Shown: positions 17,631 to 26,893, counted from the stretch's first letter. The stretch: 64,000 nt of DNA from Ancylobacter radicis (GCF_018449475.1 NZ_JAHCQH010000015.1:1009211-1073210), one strand, 5' to 3'. Numbers and translations: made by a program. The notes: generated by a model from the letters alone, not told the origin.

Positions 17631-18625
17631 GCCGCCGGGCCGGGATGATGGTGGCTCGCCATACGTCCGGGCGCCTGCGGCCCCCGCGCGCCGGTGGTCA
17701 GCCATTCCAGCGGCAGCCGCCACAGCGCGGCGCGGAAACGCTCGTGAAAGAAGGCGAAATGGCCGATCGCGTCGACCCCGGCATCGCCCGGCGCGATCCG
17801 CAGATGGGTGCGCGCGGCGCCGGTGAAATGCGCCAGCGTGCGCTCCAGCGCCGGCACCGTGCCGAACGGGTCGTCGTCGAGCCCGATGGCGAGGATCGGC
17901 GCGCTCACCTGCGCGAAACGGGCGGCGAGCGTGTCCGCCGTGCCGGGGGCGTGCCGGCGCACGCTGGAGGGGTAATGCGGCCCCATACCGGCCCAGTCGA
18001 GCGCCACGCCTTTCGGCGTGTCCTCCATCCAGCCGAGCCGCCGGCCGGGGAAATGGCCGAACAGCGCGGTCAGCGCCGGCATGGTCACATGCCATTTGAG
18101 CCGCATCGCCGCGCGCGCCGCCGGGGCGTAATCGCGCCAATGGGCGTATTGCGCGCCGACCGTGACCGCCCGCCGGATCACCGCGTTGGAGGGGGCCAGG
18201 CCGAGCGCGACGCCGCCGAAGGAATGGGCGACGACATCCACCGCATCGCCGGGACAGCAGGCCTGCGCGAAGCGGAGCGCGCCCTCGACATCCTTCTCGC
18301 CCCAGTCGGTCCAGTCGGCGGCAAAGCCGCGCAGCCGGGCGGGGCGGCTCTCGCCGATGCCGCGATAGTCGAAGCTCAGCACGTTGAAGCCGTGGTCGTG
18401 CAGCCAGCCGGCGAAGCGGGCGTAATAGCGGGCCCGTACCGAGGTGGCGCAGGCGATCACCACCACCGCGCCCTGCGGCGCCGGTCCCTGATGGCGCCAC
18501 AGATAGCCGCCGAGCGGCAACCCGTCGGCGGCGGCAAAGCGCACCGGCACCCCCGCCCCGGCGGGCGGCGTCGTGACGGGGAGAGGGGCGGGAATGGATA
18601 CGGGCGGTGGGGACACGGGCGGCAC
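17627..18625 (-). CDS. Alpha/beta hydrolase family protein
   Basis: Cytosolic alpha/beta-fold hydrolase of 332 residues, resembling the predicted hydrolases of the serine aminopeptidase S33 group. The oxyanion region (VVVIACATSVRARYYARFAG), the FDYRGIGES loop, the nucleophile elbow with Ser in AHSFGG, a late acid (IGLDDDPFG) and a C-terminal His (IGHFAFF) make a plausible triad. The N-terminus is Pro-rich. The stop codon lies inside a repeat element, so the last residues (ASHHHPGPAA) may not be ancestral. It is the last gene of the cyd strand run, 52 bp after the TehA gene. Confidence 0.75.
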   Translation of the reverse strand: MPPVSPPPVSIPAPLPVTTPPAGAGVPVRFAAADGLPLGGYLWRHQGPAPQGAVVVIACATSVRARYYARFAGWLHDHGFNVLSFDYRGIGESRPARLRGFAADWTDWGEKDVEGALRFAQACCPGDAVDVVAHSFGGVALGLAPSNAVIRRAVTVGAQYAHWRDYAPAARAAMRLKWHVTMPALTALFGHFPGRRLGWMEDTPKGVALDWAGMGPHYPSSVRRHAPGTADTLAARFAQVSAPILAIGLDDDPFGTVPALERTLAHFTGAARTHLRIAPGDAGVDAIGHFAFFHERFRAALWRLPLEWLTTGARGPQAPGRMASHHHPGPAA

Positions 18626-18677
18626 CTTTCCACCCGAGAATGTCGCCCGCGCGGGGCTCTGTCGACCCGCCGCCGCC

Positions 18678-19694
18678 TCAGGAGGCGCGGGAAGGGGCGG
18701 CGGCAGGGCTGGCGGCGGGGGCGGGCACCGGCACCGGCACCGGCACCGGGATGAGCCGCCCGGTCAGCAGCAGCCAGAGGGAATGGGCGGAGGTGATGGC
18801 CACCACCAGCGTCGCGATGGCGAGCAGGAACGGCGCCAGCAGCGCCAGCGCGCCGGTCTCGCCGCGCCCGATCAGTTGCAGCGTCGCCGTGGCCAGCGCG
18901 GTCAGGCCGAAGGTGAAGGCCCAATAGGCCGGCGAGAGCGACTGTTTGAGGATCCAGGGCAGCAGGCGCGCCAGCAGCAGGAGCTGCAACAGCCCATAGC
19001 CGATCATGGCGCGGGCGAACACGTCGGGCGGGCCGTGGGTGACGGCGAGATAGGTCACCGCGCCGACCACCGGCGGGGCGAGCTGGATGCCGAGCGTCGG
19101 GCGCAGCGCCGGGGCGAGCGCGGCCCCGTGCTGGAAGCGGTAGAGCAGCACGGATTCCATGGCCAGCCAGGAAAACAGCCCGGCGCCGAAGGCGAGCTGG
19201 CCCCAATCGGTGTAGCCGAGCACGCCGCAGGCGGTGCCGGTGACATAGCAGCCGGCGACCGTCGGCAGATACAGCACCGGCGTGGCCAGCGCCGGGTCGC
19301 GCTCGCCATGCAGCAGCGCGCCGGAGCGCCAGACGCCGAAGCCGATGGTGAAGGCGGCGCCGGCGAGCAGGAGCAGGATCGCCACATCCCGCGAATAGGG
19401 CGCGGCGGCGATGCTGACCAGCAGCGTGGCGACACCGGCCAGCCCGACAAAGCCGGACTGGACGGGATGGTTCATCTCCTCCTGCGCCACCGCGCGGGCG
19501 AGCAGCCATTTCAGCCCGTAGAGCGTGAGCACCACGGCCCAGACGAGGCTTCCCGCCAGCATGATCGCCTCGGCGATCAGGGCCGGCGTGCCCCATACCG
19601 CATGGGCCGCGCGCCAGCTTCCGCCGAGGCCGACGAGGCCCAGCACCATGCCGAAGAAGGAGACGGGTACGATCGGCAGTCTCGTCTTCGGCAC
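18678..19694 (-). CDS. TehA/SLAC1-family transporter (TDT family)
   Basis: Membrane protein of 338 residues with about ten hydrophobic segments. The N-terminus (FFGMVLGLVGLGGSWR) and the NHPVQSGFVG block are typical of the tellurite-resistance/dicarboxylate transporter (TehA, SLAC1-like anion channel) family. The C-terminus ends in a Val-Pro repeat encoded by four tandem GCACCG units near 18724-18750, which is prone to slippage. Position 28 bp after cydX suggests cotranscription with the bd oxidase, though a functional link is unclear. Confidence 0.75.
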   Translation of the reverse strand: MPKTRLPIVPVSFFGMVLGLVGLGGSWRAAHAVWGTPALIAEAIMLAGSLVWAVVLTLYGLKWLLARAVAQEEMNHPVQSGFVGLAGVATLLVSIAAAPYSRDVAILLLLAGAAFTIGFGVWRSGALLHGERDPALATPVLYLPTVAGCYVTGTACGVLGYTDWGQLAFGAGLFSWLAMESVLLYRFQHGAALAPALRPTLGIQLAPPVVGAVTYLAVTHGPPDVFARAMIGYGLLQLLLLARLLPWILKQSLSPAYWAFTFGLTALATATLQLIGRGETGALALLAPFLLAIATLVVAITSAHSLWLLLTGRLIPVPVPVPVPAPAASPAAAPSRAS

Positions 19695-19721
19695 GGCGGT
19701 CCCCTCAGGAGGTGGTGCCTG

Positions 19722-19868
19722 TCAGTGCCGCGACCGCGCGGGCACCGGCACGGGCTGCGGCTTGGCCCTCGCATGGGCCATGTCGTCCATCAGCTCGTAC
19801 CACATGGCGTTGAGCACGGCGAAGGCGGCGGCCAAAGGCAGGCCGAGAAGCCAGGCAAAGTACCACAT
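19722..19868 (-). CDS. cydX: Cytochrome bd accessory subunit CydX (YbgT)
   Basis: Single-helix protein of 48 residues starting MWYFAWLLGLPLAAAFAV, the hallmark of CydX/YbgT, with the conserved Glu in WYEL. It binds and stabilises the CydAB oxidase. The start codon is 17 bp after the cydB stop. The C-terminal tail (KPQPVPVPARSRH) is a little longer than usual and repeats the Val-Pro pattern seen in the TehA protein next door. Confidence 0.9.
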   Translation of the reverse strand: MWYFAWLLGLPLAAAFAVLNAMWYELMDDMAHARAKPQPVPVPARSRH

Positions 19869-19885
19869 GACGTGTCTTCCTTCTC

Positions 19886-21043
19886 TCAATAGGCGTGGCT
19901 GCCGTCTTTCGCGATCGCCTGCACGTCGACCTTGCCCCAGAGCACTTTGTAGACCCAGCTCGTATAGGCGAGGATGAGCGGCACGAAGATCAGCGTGCAG
20001 ACCAGCATGATGAACAGCGTCAGATGGCTCGACGAGGCGTCCCAGACGGTGAGGCTGGAGCGCGCATCGATCGAGGACGGCAGGATGAAGGGGAACATCG
20101 ACAGGCCGACGGTCGAGATGATGCCGAGGATCGACAGCGAGCTCAGCAGCCAGGCGAAGCCGCCCCGGTTCATGCGCAGCAGAGCGAGGCTGCCCAGCGC
20201 GCCGAGCAGGCCGAGCGCCGGGCCGGCCATCATCCAGGGATGGGCGGCGTAATTGGCCAGCCACGCCCCCGGCGCCAGCGCCACGGTCTTGGCGAGCGGG
20301 TTGGACGGCCCGCCCTTGGCCACGGCGCTGGTGATCGCATAGCCCTCGATGCCCAGCCACAGCCAGACGCCGCCGACCGCGAACAAGGCGAGGGTGACGA
20401 GCGCCGCCACCGAGCCGATGGCCCGCGCCCGCGCGGCGATCACGCCCTCGGTCTTCAGCATCAGCCAGCCGGCGCCGTGCATCACCAGCATGGCAACGGA
20501 GAGCAGGCCGCAGAGCAGACCGAACGGGTTCAGCAGCTCGAACAGCGTGGTGCCGTCATAGAAGATGCGCAGGTCGCCATCGAGCCGGAACGGCACGCCC
20601 TGAAGCGCATTGCCGACCGCCACGCCCATCACCAGCGCCGGCACGAAGCCGCCGATGAACAGCGCCCAGTCCCAGCCCGTGCGCCAGGCCGCGCTGTCGC
20701 GCTTGGAGCGGTATTTGAAGCCGACCGGCCGCAGGATCAGCGCGAACAGGATGGCGAACATGGCGAGGTAGAAGCCGGAGAACGACACCGCGTAGAGCGG
20801 CGGCCAGGCGGCGAAGATGGCGCCGCCGCCGAGGATCAGCCACACCTGATTGCCTTCCCAGGTGGCGCCGACCGTGTTGATCACGGTGCGGCGCTCAAGG
20901 TCGGTGCGGGCGACGAAGGGCAGCAGCGTGGCGGTGCCGAGGTCGAAGCCGTCCATCACGGCGAAGCCGATCAGCAGCACGCCGAGCAGCAGCCACCAGA
21001 TGACGCGGAGCGTGTCGTAGTCGATGAGGGTGTGAAGGACCAT
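19886..21043 (-). CDS. cydB: Cytochrome bd ubiquinol oxidase subunit II
   Basis: Integral membrane subunit of 385 residues with about eight or nine helices, starting with IWWLLLGVLLIGFAVMDGFD, the conserved CydB start with the MDGFDLG motif. It partners CydA in the quinol:O2 oxidoreductase of the inner membrane, used at low oxygen or under stress. It begins 4 bp after the cydA stop and precedes cydX by 17 bp. Confidence 0.95.
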   Translation of the reverse strand: MVLHTLIDYDTLRVIWWLLLGVLLIGFAVMDGFDLGTATLLPFVARTDLERRTVINTVGATWEGNQVWLILGGGAIFAAWPPLYAVSFSGFYLAMFAILFALILRPVGFKYRSKRDSAAWRTGWDWALFIGGFVPALVMGVAVGNALQGVPFRLDGDLRIFYDGTTLFELLNPFGLLCGLLSVAMLVMHGAGWLMLKTEGVIAARARAIGSVAALVTLALFAVGGVWLWLGIEGYAITSAVAKGGPSNPLAKTVALAPGAWLANYAAHPWMMAGPALGLLGALGSLALLRMNRGGFAWLLSSLSILGIISTVGLSMFPFILPSSIDARSSLTVWDASSSHLTLFIMLVCTLIFVPLILAYTSWVYKVLWGKVDVQAIAKDGSHAY

Positions 21044-21047
21044 GATC

Positions 21048-22625
21048 CTACTCCGCGGCGGCGAGGGTGGCGGGAACGAGCGCGGCTTCCGGTTCGTCGT
21101 CCGGCTCCGGTCCCTTGCGGATGGCGCGCACCATCAGCGCCATCTCGATGATGATGAGCACCGTGTAGAGCGCGGCGAAGCCGAGGATCGTCGTCAGCAC
21201 GGTGGCGGCGCCGAGATCGGAGACCGCGGCGGCGGTGGGCAGCACGCCCTCGATGATCCAGGGCTGGCGGCCGATTTCCGCCACCACCCAGCCGAGTTCG
21301 CCGGCGACCCAGGGCAGCGGGATGGCCAGCACCGCGATCCACAGCAGCGGCCGGTAATGGTCGAGCCGGCGGCGGGCCGAGAGCACGAAGAACACGCTGG
21401 TCAGCAGGATGAAGAAGAAGCCCAGCCCGACCATGATGCGGAACGACCAGAACAGGGTCGGCACGTTCGGCACCGTGTCCCAGCCGGCGGCGGCGACCTG
21501 TTCGGGCGTCGCGGTGCGGGGATCGTCGACATAACGCTTGAGCAGCAGGGCGTAGCCGAGATTGGCGCCGTTATCCTCGAAGCTGCGCTGCACCGCCGGG
21601 TCGATGGCCGCGCCCGGCGTGGTGGCGCGGATCTTCTGCAGCGCGTCGAAGGCGGTGATGCCGCTCTTGATGCGCGCCTGCGCCTGCCCGACCAGTTCGT
21701 CGATGCCCGGCACCACCGTGTCGAGCGAGCGCGTGGCGATGAGGCCGAGGGCCCAGGGAATGTGGATCGCGTAATGGGTCTCGCGGTCCACCTGGCTCGG
21801 CAGGCCGATCAGGGTGAAGGCGGCCGGCGCCGGCTCGGTCTCCCACATCGCCTCGATGGCGGCGAGCTTCATCTTCTGATGCTCGGTGGCGAGATAGCCG
21901 CTCTCGTCGCCCAGCACGACCACGGAGAGCGAGGCGGCGAGGCCGAAGGAGGCGGCGACCGCCATGGACCGCTTGGCGAGTTCCACATGCCGGCCCCGCA
22001 GCAGATACCAGGCGGAGACGCCGAGCACGAAGATCGCGCCGGTCACATAGCCGGCTGAGACAGTGTGGACGAATTTGGCCTGCGCCACCGGATTCATGAG
22101 CACGGCGAAGAAGTCGGTCACCTCCATGCGCATGGTCTGCGGGTTGAAGGCCGAGCCGACCGGATTCTGCATCCAGCCATTGGCGATCAGGATCCACAGC
22201 GCGGAGAAGTTCGAGCCGAGCGCCACGCACCAGGTGGCGGTGAGATGGCCGAGCTTGGAGAGCTTGTCCCAGCCGAAGAAGAACAGCCCGACAAAGGTCG
22301 CCTCCAGGAAGAAGGCCATCAGCCCCTCGATCGCCAGCGGGGCGCCGAAGATGTCGCCGACATAATGGCTGTAATAGCTCCAGTTCATGCCGAACTGGAA
22401 TTCCATCACGATACCCGTGGACACGCCGAGCACGAAATTGATGCCGAACAGCGTGCCCCAGAACTTGGTCATCTGCCGCCAGATCGGGCGGCCGGTCATC
22501 ACATAGACCGTCTCCATGATGCCGAGCACGACGGAGAGGCCAAGCGTGAGGGGAATGAAGAGGAAATGATAGAGGGCGGTCATCGCGAACTGTAGTCGCG
22601 ACAGGTCGACGATATTCAGTTCCAT
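21048..22625 (-). CDS. cydA: Cytochrome bd ubiquinol oxidase subunit I
   Basis: Haem-bearing catalytic subunit of 525 residues, the length of the long Q-loop form. His20 (TALYHFLF) corresponds to the conserved N-terminal haem ligand. The GRQPW motif (AEIGRQPWII) is present near residue 450, and the Q-loop lies before it. It oxidises ubiquinol and reduces oxygen without proton pumping. It has its own 105-bp upstream gap after cydC, which contains direct repeats that might be regulatory. Confidence 0.96.
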   Translation of the reverse strand: MELNIVDLSRLQFAMTALYHFLFIPLTLGLSVVLGIMETVYVMTGRPIWRQMTKFWGTLFGINFVLGVSTGIVMEFQFGMNWSYYSHYVGDIFGAPLAIEGLMAFFLEATFVGLFFFGWDKLSKLGHLTATWCVALGSNFSALWILIANGWMQNPVGSAFNPQTMRMEVTDFFAVLMNPVAQAKFVHTVSAGYVTGAIFVLGVSAWYLLRGRHVELAKRSMAVAASFGLAASLSVVVLGDESGYLATEHQKMKLAAIEAMWETEPAPAAFTLIGLPSQVDRETHYAIHIPWALGLIATRSLDTVVPGIDELVGQAQARIKSGITAFDALQKIRATTPGAAIDPAVQRSFEDNGANLGYALLLKRYVDDPRTATPEQVAAAGWDTVPNVPTLFWSFRIMVGLGFFFILLTSVFFVLSARRRLDHYRPLLWIAVLAIPLPWVAGELGWVVAEIGRQPWIIEGVLPTAAAVSDLGAATVLTTILGFAALYTVLIIIEMALMVRAIRKGPEPDDEPEAALVPATLAAAE

Positions 22626-22682
22626 GGTTCAGTGCCGGTTCGTCCCGGCCTCCTGGTCTTGCGCGCCGCAGGCCCCCGGCGC

Positions 22683-22716
22683 CAGGTCATCAACGGCAGG
22701 TCATCAACAGCAGGTC
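22683..22716 (-). promoter_or_regulatory. 14-bp direct repeats in the cydC-cydA gap
   Basis: CAGGTCATCAACGG at 22683 is followed directly by CAGGTCATCAACAG at 22697 and then by a truncated third copy CAGGTC at 22711. The spacing is exactly 14 bp. The position between cydC and cydA fits a transcription-factor site or a local duplication. I see no known consensus in it. Confidence 0.35.
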
Positions 22717-22730
22717 GCTTCCGCCGAAGG

Positions 22731-24500
22731 TCAGTCGGGCCGCAGCCCGTCGAGCAGCGCGTCGAAGGCGGGTTCGCCCCGGCGTGCAAGGGTGTGCAGG
22801 CGTCCGTCAGCCAAGAGGACGAGGGTGTCGGCGATCTCCGCCTCGCGCCGCAAATGTGTAGCCAGAACCAGCGTCCTGTCGTCCGCACAGCTACCTAGCT
22901 GGGCCATGACGGCGCGCGCGGTGGCGCCGTCGAGCCCGTCGGTCGGCTCGTCGAGCAGCCAGACCGGGGCGTTGCGCAGGATCAGCCGGGCCAGCGCGAG
23001 GCGTCGACCCTGCCCGCCGGAAAGGCCAAGGCCGCCTTCGCCGAGCCGGCTATCCATTCCCGCCGGCAGCGCGGCGACCAGCGCGTCGAGCCCGGCCTTG
23101 GCAAGGGCGGCGCGCAGCTCGCCCTCGCTCGCCTCGGGCCGGGCAAGCCGCAGATTGCCGGCCAGGCTGTCCTGAAACAGTTCGGTGCGCTGGGTCAGCA
23201 GCGTCGCCGGCCGTGTCGCCAGATGCCCGGCCAGCGGGGCGATCTCGCCCGCCAGCGCGGCGAGCAGGGTCGACTTGCCGGCGCCGCTGGCGCCGATCAC
23301 GGCGAGGCGTTCGCCGGCGTGAAGGGTGAGGTCGAGGCCGCGCAGCACCGGCGCGCCCCCATGACTGGCCCCACCATGACCTGCCCCACCATGCCCGAGC
23401 GAGACGCCGACCAGTTCCACCGCCACGCCCGGACCGGGCGCCGGGGCGCGGCGCGGCGTGGGCGCGGGGGTGAGGCGCGGGGCGAGCCGGGCGGCGGCGA
23501 TCAGCGCGCGCTCCATCTCGATCATGCCCCGGCGCAGCGCGGCGAAGGGCTCGAAGGCGGCCAACGCCACCATCAGCACCAGCGCGCCGATCGGGGCGGT
23601 GATCCGCCCGTCCCCGGCGAGACTGGCCACCAGCACCAGCATCACCGCCAGCAGCACCCCCGAGGCGGCGGTAAAGCCGGCCCCGGCATAGGTGTCGACC
23701 CGGTTCAGCGCATTGTCGGCGTCGACCAGCCGCGCATCGGCGGCGGACAGGCTCTCGCGATGGGCCGACAGCCGCCCGGCCATGGCGAGTTCGGTCTGCC
23801 CGGCGAGAAGATCGACCGCGCGGGCGCGCAGCACTTCCAGCGCATGGGCCCGGCGCCGCGCCGGCCGGCGGGCGGTGCGCAGCGCGATCAGCGGCACGCC
23901 GATGCCGGCGCCGAGCAGCAGCGCGGCGAAGATGAGGGCGGTGCGGGTGTCGATCAGCGCGATGGCGAGGATCAGCCCGCCCGCCACCGCGGCAGCGGCG
24001 GCGACCGGCACCAGCACGCGCAGATAGAGCGAATCCAGCGCGTCGATGTCGAGGGTGAGGCGGAACAGCAGGCGCGAGGGCCGGTCGGCGAGGCGCCCCG
24101 CAGCTTCCGGCGCCGCCCAGCCGCGAAACAGCGTCTCGCGCAGCCCGGCCAGCACCCCGAGCGCGGCGTCATGGGTCACCAGCCGCTCGCCATAGCGCCC
24201 GGCGGTGCGCAGCAGCGCCATCAGCCGGATGACCGCCGAGGGGGCGAAGATGTCGAAGGCCAGCGCGGTGGCGGTGCTCAGCCCGGCGATGGCGGTGGCG
24301 GTGATGAACCAGCCGGCGGTGCCGAGCAGGCCAAGGCCGGCGAGCAGGGTGACGATCGCCAGCGCGATGCCGGCGGTCAGCGCCCAGCCGCGTTCGGCGA
24401 AGAACAGCCGCACGATGGAAGCCAGCGCGCCGAACCGCCGGAGGCGGCGGGTGCTCACGCGGTGGCGTTCGCCCACCCGTCTCTCGCCCATCTGCATCAT
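22731..24500 (-). CDS. cydC: CydC, heterodimeric thiol/haem ABC exporter subunit
   Basis: ABC exporter half-transporter of 589 residues with an N-terminal six-helix membrane domain and a C-terminal ATPase. Walker A is GASGAGKST near residue 385, the signature is LSGGQGRRL and Walker B is WLLDEPTDGLD. With CydD it exports cysteine/glutathione to the periplasm and is needed for bd oxidase assembly. The ATG at 24500 overlaps the cydD stop by 4 nt. Confidence 0.9.
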   Translation of the reverse strand: MMQMGERRVGERHRVSTRRLRRFGALASIVRLFFAERGWALTAGIALAIVTLLAGLGLLGTAGWFITATAIAGLSTATALAFDIFAPSAVIRLMALLRTAGRYGERLVTHDAALGVLAGLRETLFRGWAAPEAAGRLADRPSRLLFRLTLDIDALDSLYLRVLVPVAAAAAVAGGLILAIALIDTRTALIFAALLLGAGIGVPLIALRTARRPARRRAHALEVLRARAVDLLAGQTELAMAGRLSAHRESLSAADARLVDADNALNRVDTYAGAGFTAASGVLLAVMLVLVASLAGDGRITAPIGALVLMVALAAFEPFAALRRGMIEMERALIAAARLAPRLTPAPTPRRAPAPGPGVAVELVGVSLGHGGAGHGGASHGGAPVLRGLDLTLHAGERLAVIGASGAGKSTLLAALAGEIAPLAGHLATRPATLLTQRTELFQDSLAGNLRLARPEASEGELRAALAKAGLDALVAALPAGMDSRLGEGGLGLSGGQGRRLALARLILRNAPVWLLDEPTDGLDGATARAVMAQLGSCADDRTLVLATHLRREAEIADTLVLLADGRLHTLARRGEPAFDALLDGLRPD

Positions 24501-26215
24501 GGCCGGTCCTCCGCCGCGAGCGTGACGACGCGGTCCATCCGCGCGGCGAGCGCGGGGTCGTGGGTGGCAATGATCAGCGTGCGGCCCTGCGCCAGCACCA
24601 GCAGTCCCTCCGTCACCTCCTGTGCGGTGGTGGCGTCGAGATGGGCGGTCGGCTCGTCGGCGAGGATCAGCCCGGCCTCGGGCGTCGCGGCAAGGCGGGC
24701 CAGGGCGAGGCGCAGCGCCTCGCCGCCGGAGAGCCCGCGTCCGGCCTCGCCCACCGGGGCGGGGCCGCGCCGCGCCGCCACCGCGTCGAGCCGTGCCGCC
24801 TGCAGCGCCGCGCGCACCGCCGCATGGTCCACCCGCGGGCGGCCGAGGGCTACATTGCGGGCCAGCGTACCGGCGAAGATGTGCGGCTTCTGGCCGATAT
24901 AGGCCATGCGGGCACGCAGCCGCGCCGCGCTCGCCGGGGTCAGCGCCTCGCCGTCGATCAGCACCCGGCCGGCCTGCGGCGCGGCGAGCCCGGCGATCAG
25001 CGCGATCAGCGTGGATTTTCCCGCCCCGCTCGGGGCGAACAGCGCCACATGCTCGCCCGGCGCGACGGTGAGGTCGAAGCCGTCGAACACCGCGGCGCCG
25101 GCGCCATGGCGGAAGCCGAGCCCCTCGACCCGCACGGCCGGGGCGGCGAAGGCGGTGTCGGTATGGGGCGCGTCATCGGCGCCGAGCAAGGTCTGGCCGG
25201 GCAGGGTCTCGCCGGGCGCGGCGAGCCGCTCCAGCGCCTCGATCGCGGCCTGACCGGCGGCGCGGTCGTGCCAGGCGGCCGCCAGCTCGCGCAGCGGCTC
25301 ATAGAAGGTCGGCGCCAGCAGCAGCATGAACAGCCCGCCGGCGAGGCCAAAGGGCTGGCCGGTGGCGCCGACATCCAGCATGCCCAGCAGGAACAGGCCG
25401 ATATAGGCGGCGACCAGCGCGACGCCGACGGCGGCGAACAGCTCCAGCACCGCCGAGGACAGGAAGGCGATGCGCAGCACCGCCATGGTGCGGGTGCGCA
25501 GGCTCTCCGCATCGGCCCGCAGCCGCCTGGCGGTGGCATCGACCGCGCCGAGCCCGCGAATGGTGGCAAGGCCGCGCAGCCGGTCGAGCAGGAAGCCGTT
25601 CATGCTGCCCATCTCGACAAGCTGCGCCTCGCTGGCCGCCTTGGCCTGCAGGCCGATCAGCGCCATGAACAGCGGGATCAGCGGCGCGGTGACGAGCAGG
25701 ATGATCCCGGCCAGCCAGGAGATCGGCAGCACGAAGGCGAGCAGCACCAGCGGCAGCAGGCTGGCCTTCATCCGGGCCGGACGGAACCGGGCGAGATAGG
25801 GCACCACCGCTTCGGCCTGTTCGGCCAGCACGCTGGCGGCGAGGCCCGAGGCCGGGCGGTCGAGGTCGAGCGGCGAGCGGGCGGCGAGCGCCCGCGTCGC
25901 CTCGGCCCGCAGCCGCGAGAGTTCGGCCCGCGCGGCGCGAAAGCTCAGCCGCGCCCCGGCGGCGTCACACCCGGCGCGCAGGAAGCCGAGCAGCGCGATG
26001 CCGAGCGCCGGCATCAGCGCGGCGTCGGCGGAGGCCCCGGCGGCGATCGCGCCGACCGCATGGGCCAGCAGCCCGGCCTGCGGGATCCAGATCAGCGGGG
26101 CGGCGAGCTGCAGCATCAGTCCCGTCCGCTCGGCCCGGCGCACCGCATCGGCCGGCCGCGCGCGCAAGGCGCGCATCCGTAGCGCGGGGGCGGGCAAGGC
26201 GCGGGAGGCCGGCAT
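24497..26215 (-). CDS. cydD: CydD, heterodimeric thiol/haem ABC exporter subunit
   Basis: ABC exporter half-transporter of about 572 residues. Membrane domain first, then an ATPase with Walker A APSGAGKST, signature LSGGE and the LADEPTAHLD Walker B. The start at 26215 is chosen over 26233 because GGAG lies 9 nt upstream of it and it follows directly after the regulator stop (TGACATG). It forms the CydDC exporter with the next gene and supports cytochrome bd maturation. Confidence 0.88.
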   Translation of the reverse strand: MPASRALPAPALRMRALRARPADAVRRAERTGLMLQLAAPLIWIPQAGLLAHAVGAIAAGASADAALMPALGIALLGFLRAGCDAAGARLSFRAARAELSRLRAEATRALAARSPLDLDRPASGLAASVLAEQAEAVVPYLARFRPARMKASLLPLVLLAFVLPISWLAGIILLVTAPLIPLFMALIGLQAKAASEAQLVEMGSMNGFLLDRLRGLATIRGLGAVDATARRLRADAESLRTRTMAVLRIAFLSSAVLELFAAVGVALVAAYIGLFLLGMLDVGATGQPFGLAGGLFMLLLAPTFYEPLRELAAAWHDRAAGQAAIEALERLAAPGETLPGQTLLGADDAPHTDTAFAAPAVRVEGLGFRHGAGAAVFDGFDLTVAPGEHVALFAPSGAGKSTLIALIAGLAAPQAGRVLIDGEALTPASAARLRARMAYIGQKPHIFAGTLARNVALGRPRVDHAAVRAALQAARLDAVAARRGPAPVGEAGRGLSGGEALRLALARLAATPEAGLILADEPTAHLDATTAQEVTEGLLVLAQGRTLIIATHDPALAARMDRVVTLAAEDRP

Positions 26216-26216
26216 G

Positions 26217-26834
26217 TCATTGCGCTCCGTCATCGGGCGCGACGAGGCGAACCTGTTCGCCGGCTTGCTTCTTGCCGGCCTTGCGGCCGCGCCCGAGCGT
26301 GACGATGCGGTCCTTGGTCTCCAGCAGGCGGGTGATCTTGGAGCCGAGGCTCAGCAGATTGGCCAGCCGCTCGGTCTCCAGCCGCTTCACATCCTCATAC
26401 CAGGTGGTGAGCTGCTCGATCAGGCCGTGCATTTCCGCCATGCGCTCCTGCGCATAACGCTCGCGCGGGCTGCCCGGCGGCTGCATCAGGATTTCCCGCA
26501 GCACCGAGAGGGTGGGGTCGACCTCGCGCTTCTTGCGCTCCTCGGCCAGCGTGCGCAGGATCTGCCAGACATCGTCGGGGGTGGTGAAGAAGTCGCGCCG
26601 GTCATTGGGCAGGTGCTTCAGTACGACCAGGTTCCAGGCCTGCAATTCGCGCAGGCTCATGGAGACATTGGAGCGGGAAATGCCGAGCGCCTCGACGATC
26701 TCCTCGGCGCAGAGCGGCTCGGGCGAGACATAAAGCAGCGCGTAGATCTGGCCGACCGTGCGGTTGATCCCCCAGCGGCTGCCCATTTCGCCGAAATGCA
26801 GCACGAAGGACTGGATGAGCGGCGGCAGGTTCAC
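26217..26834 (-). CDS. GbsR/MarR-type transcriptional regulator
   Basis: Winged-helix DNA-binding protein of 205 residues. The helix-turn-helix lies around residues 39-62 (AEEIVEALGISRSNVSMSL), followed by the wing (NDRRDFFTTP) and a long C-terminal helical region for dimerisation, as in GbsR-like MarR relatives. It is the first gene of the cyd run and stops 1 bp before cydD, so it probably controls the whole operon and itself. A palindrome near its promoter is a candidate operator. Confidence 0.8.
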   Translation of the reverse strand: MNLPPLIQSFVLHFGEMGSRWGINRTVGQIYALLYVSPEPLCAEEIVEALGISRSNVSMSLRELQAWNLVVLKHLPNDRRDFFTTPDDVWQILRTLAEERKKREVDPTLSVLREILMQPPGSPRERYAQERMAEMHGLIEQLTTWYEDVKRLETERLANLLSLGSKITRLLETKDRIVTLGRGRKAGKKQAGEQVRLVAPDDGAQ

Positions 26835-26863
26835 GGCGGGACCCCGATGGCGGCGTTACGCTG

Positions 26864-26893
26864 ATTTCAGTCATTTCTGAAACAACAGGTCAA
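26864..26893 (-). promoter_or_regulatory. Putative promoter with palindromic operator for the regulator-cyd operon
   Basis: On the minus strand TTGACC (26893-26888) is followed after 18 bp by TGAAAT (26869-26864), a fair sigma-70-like pair. Overlapping the -10 region is an inverted repeat, TTTCAG at 26865-26870 and CTGAAA at 26877-26882, with a 6-bp spacer. It lies about 30 bp upstream of the regulator ATG. This fits autoregulation by the GbsR/MarR protein, which is inference. Confidence 0.45.
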
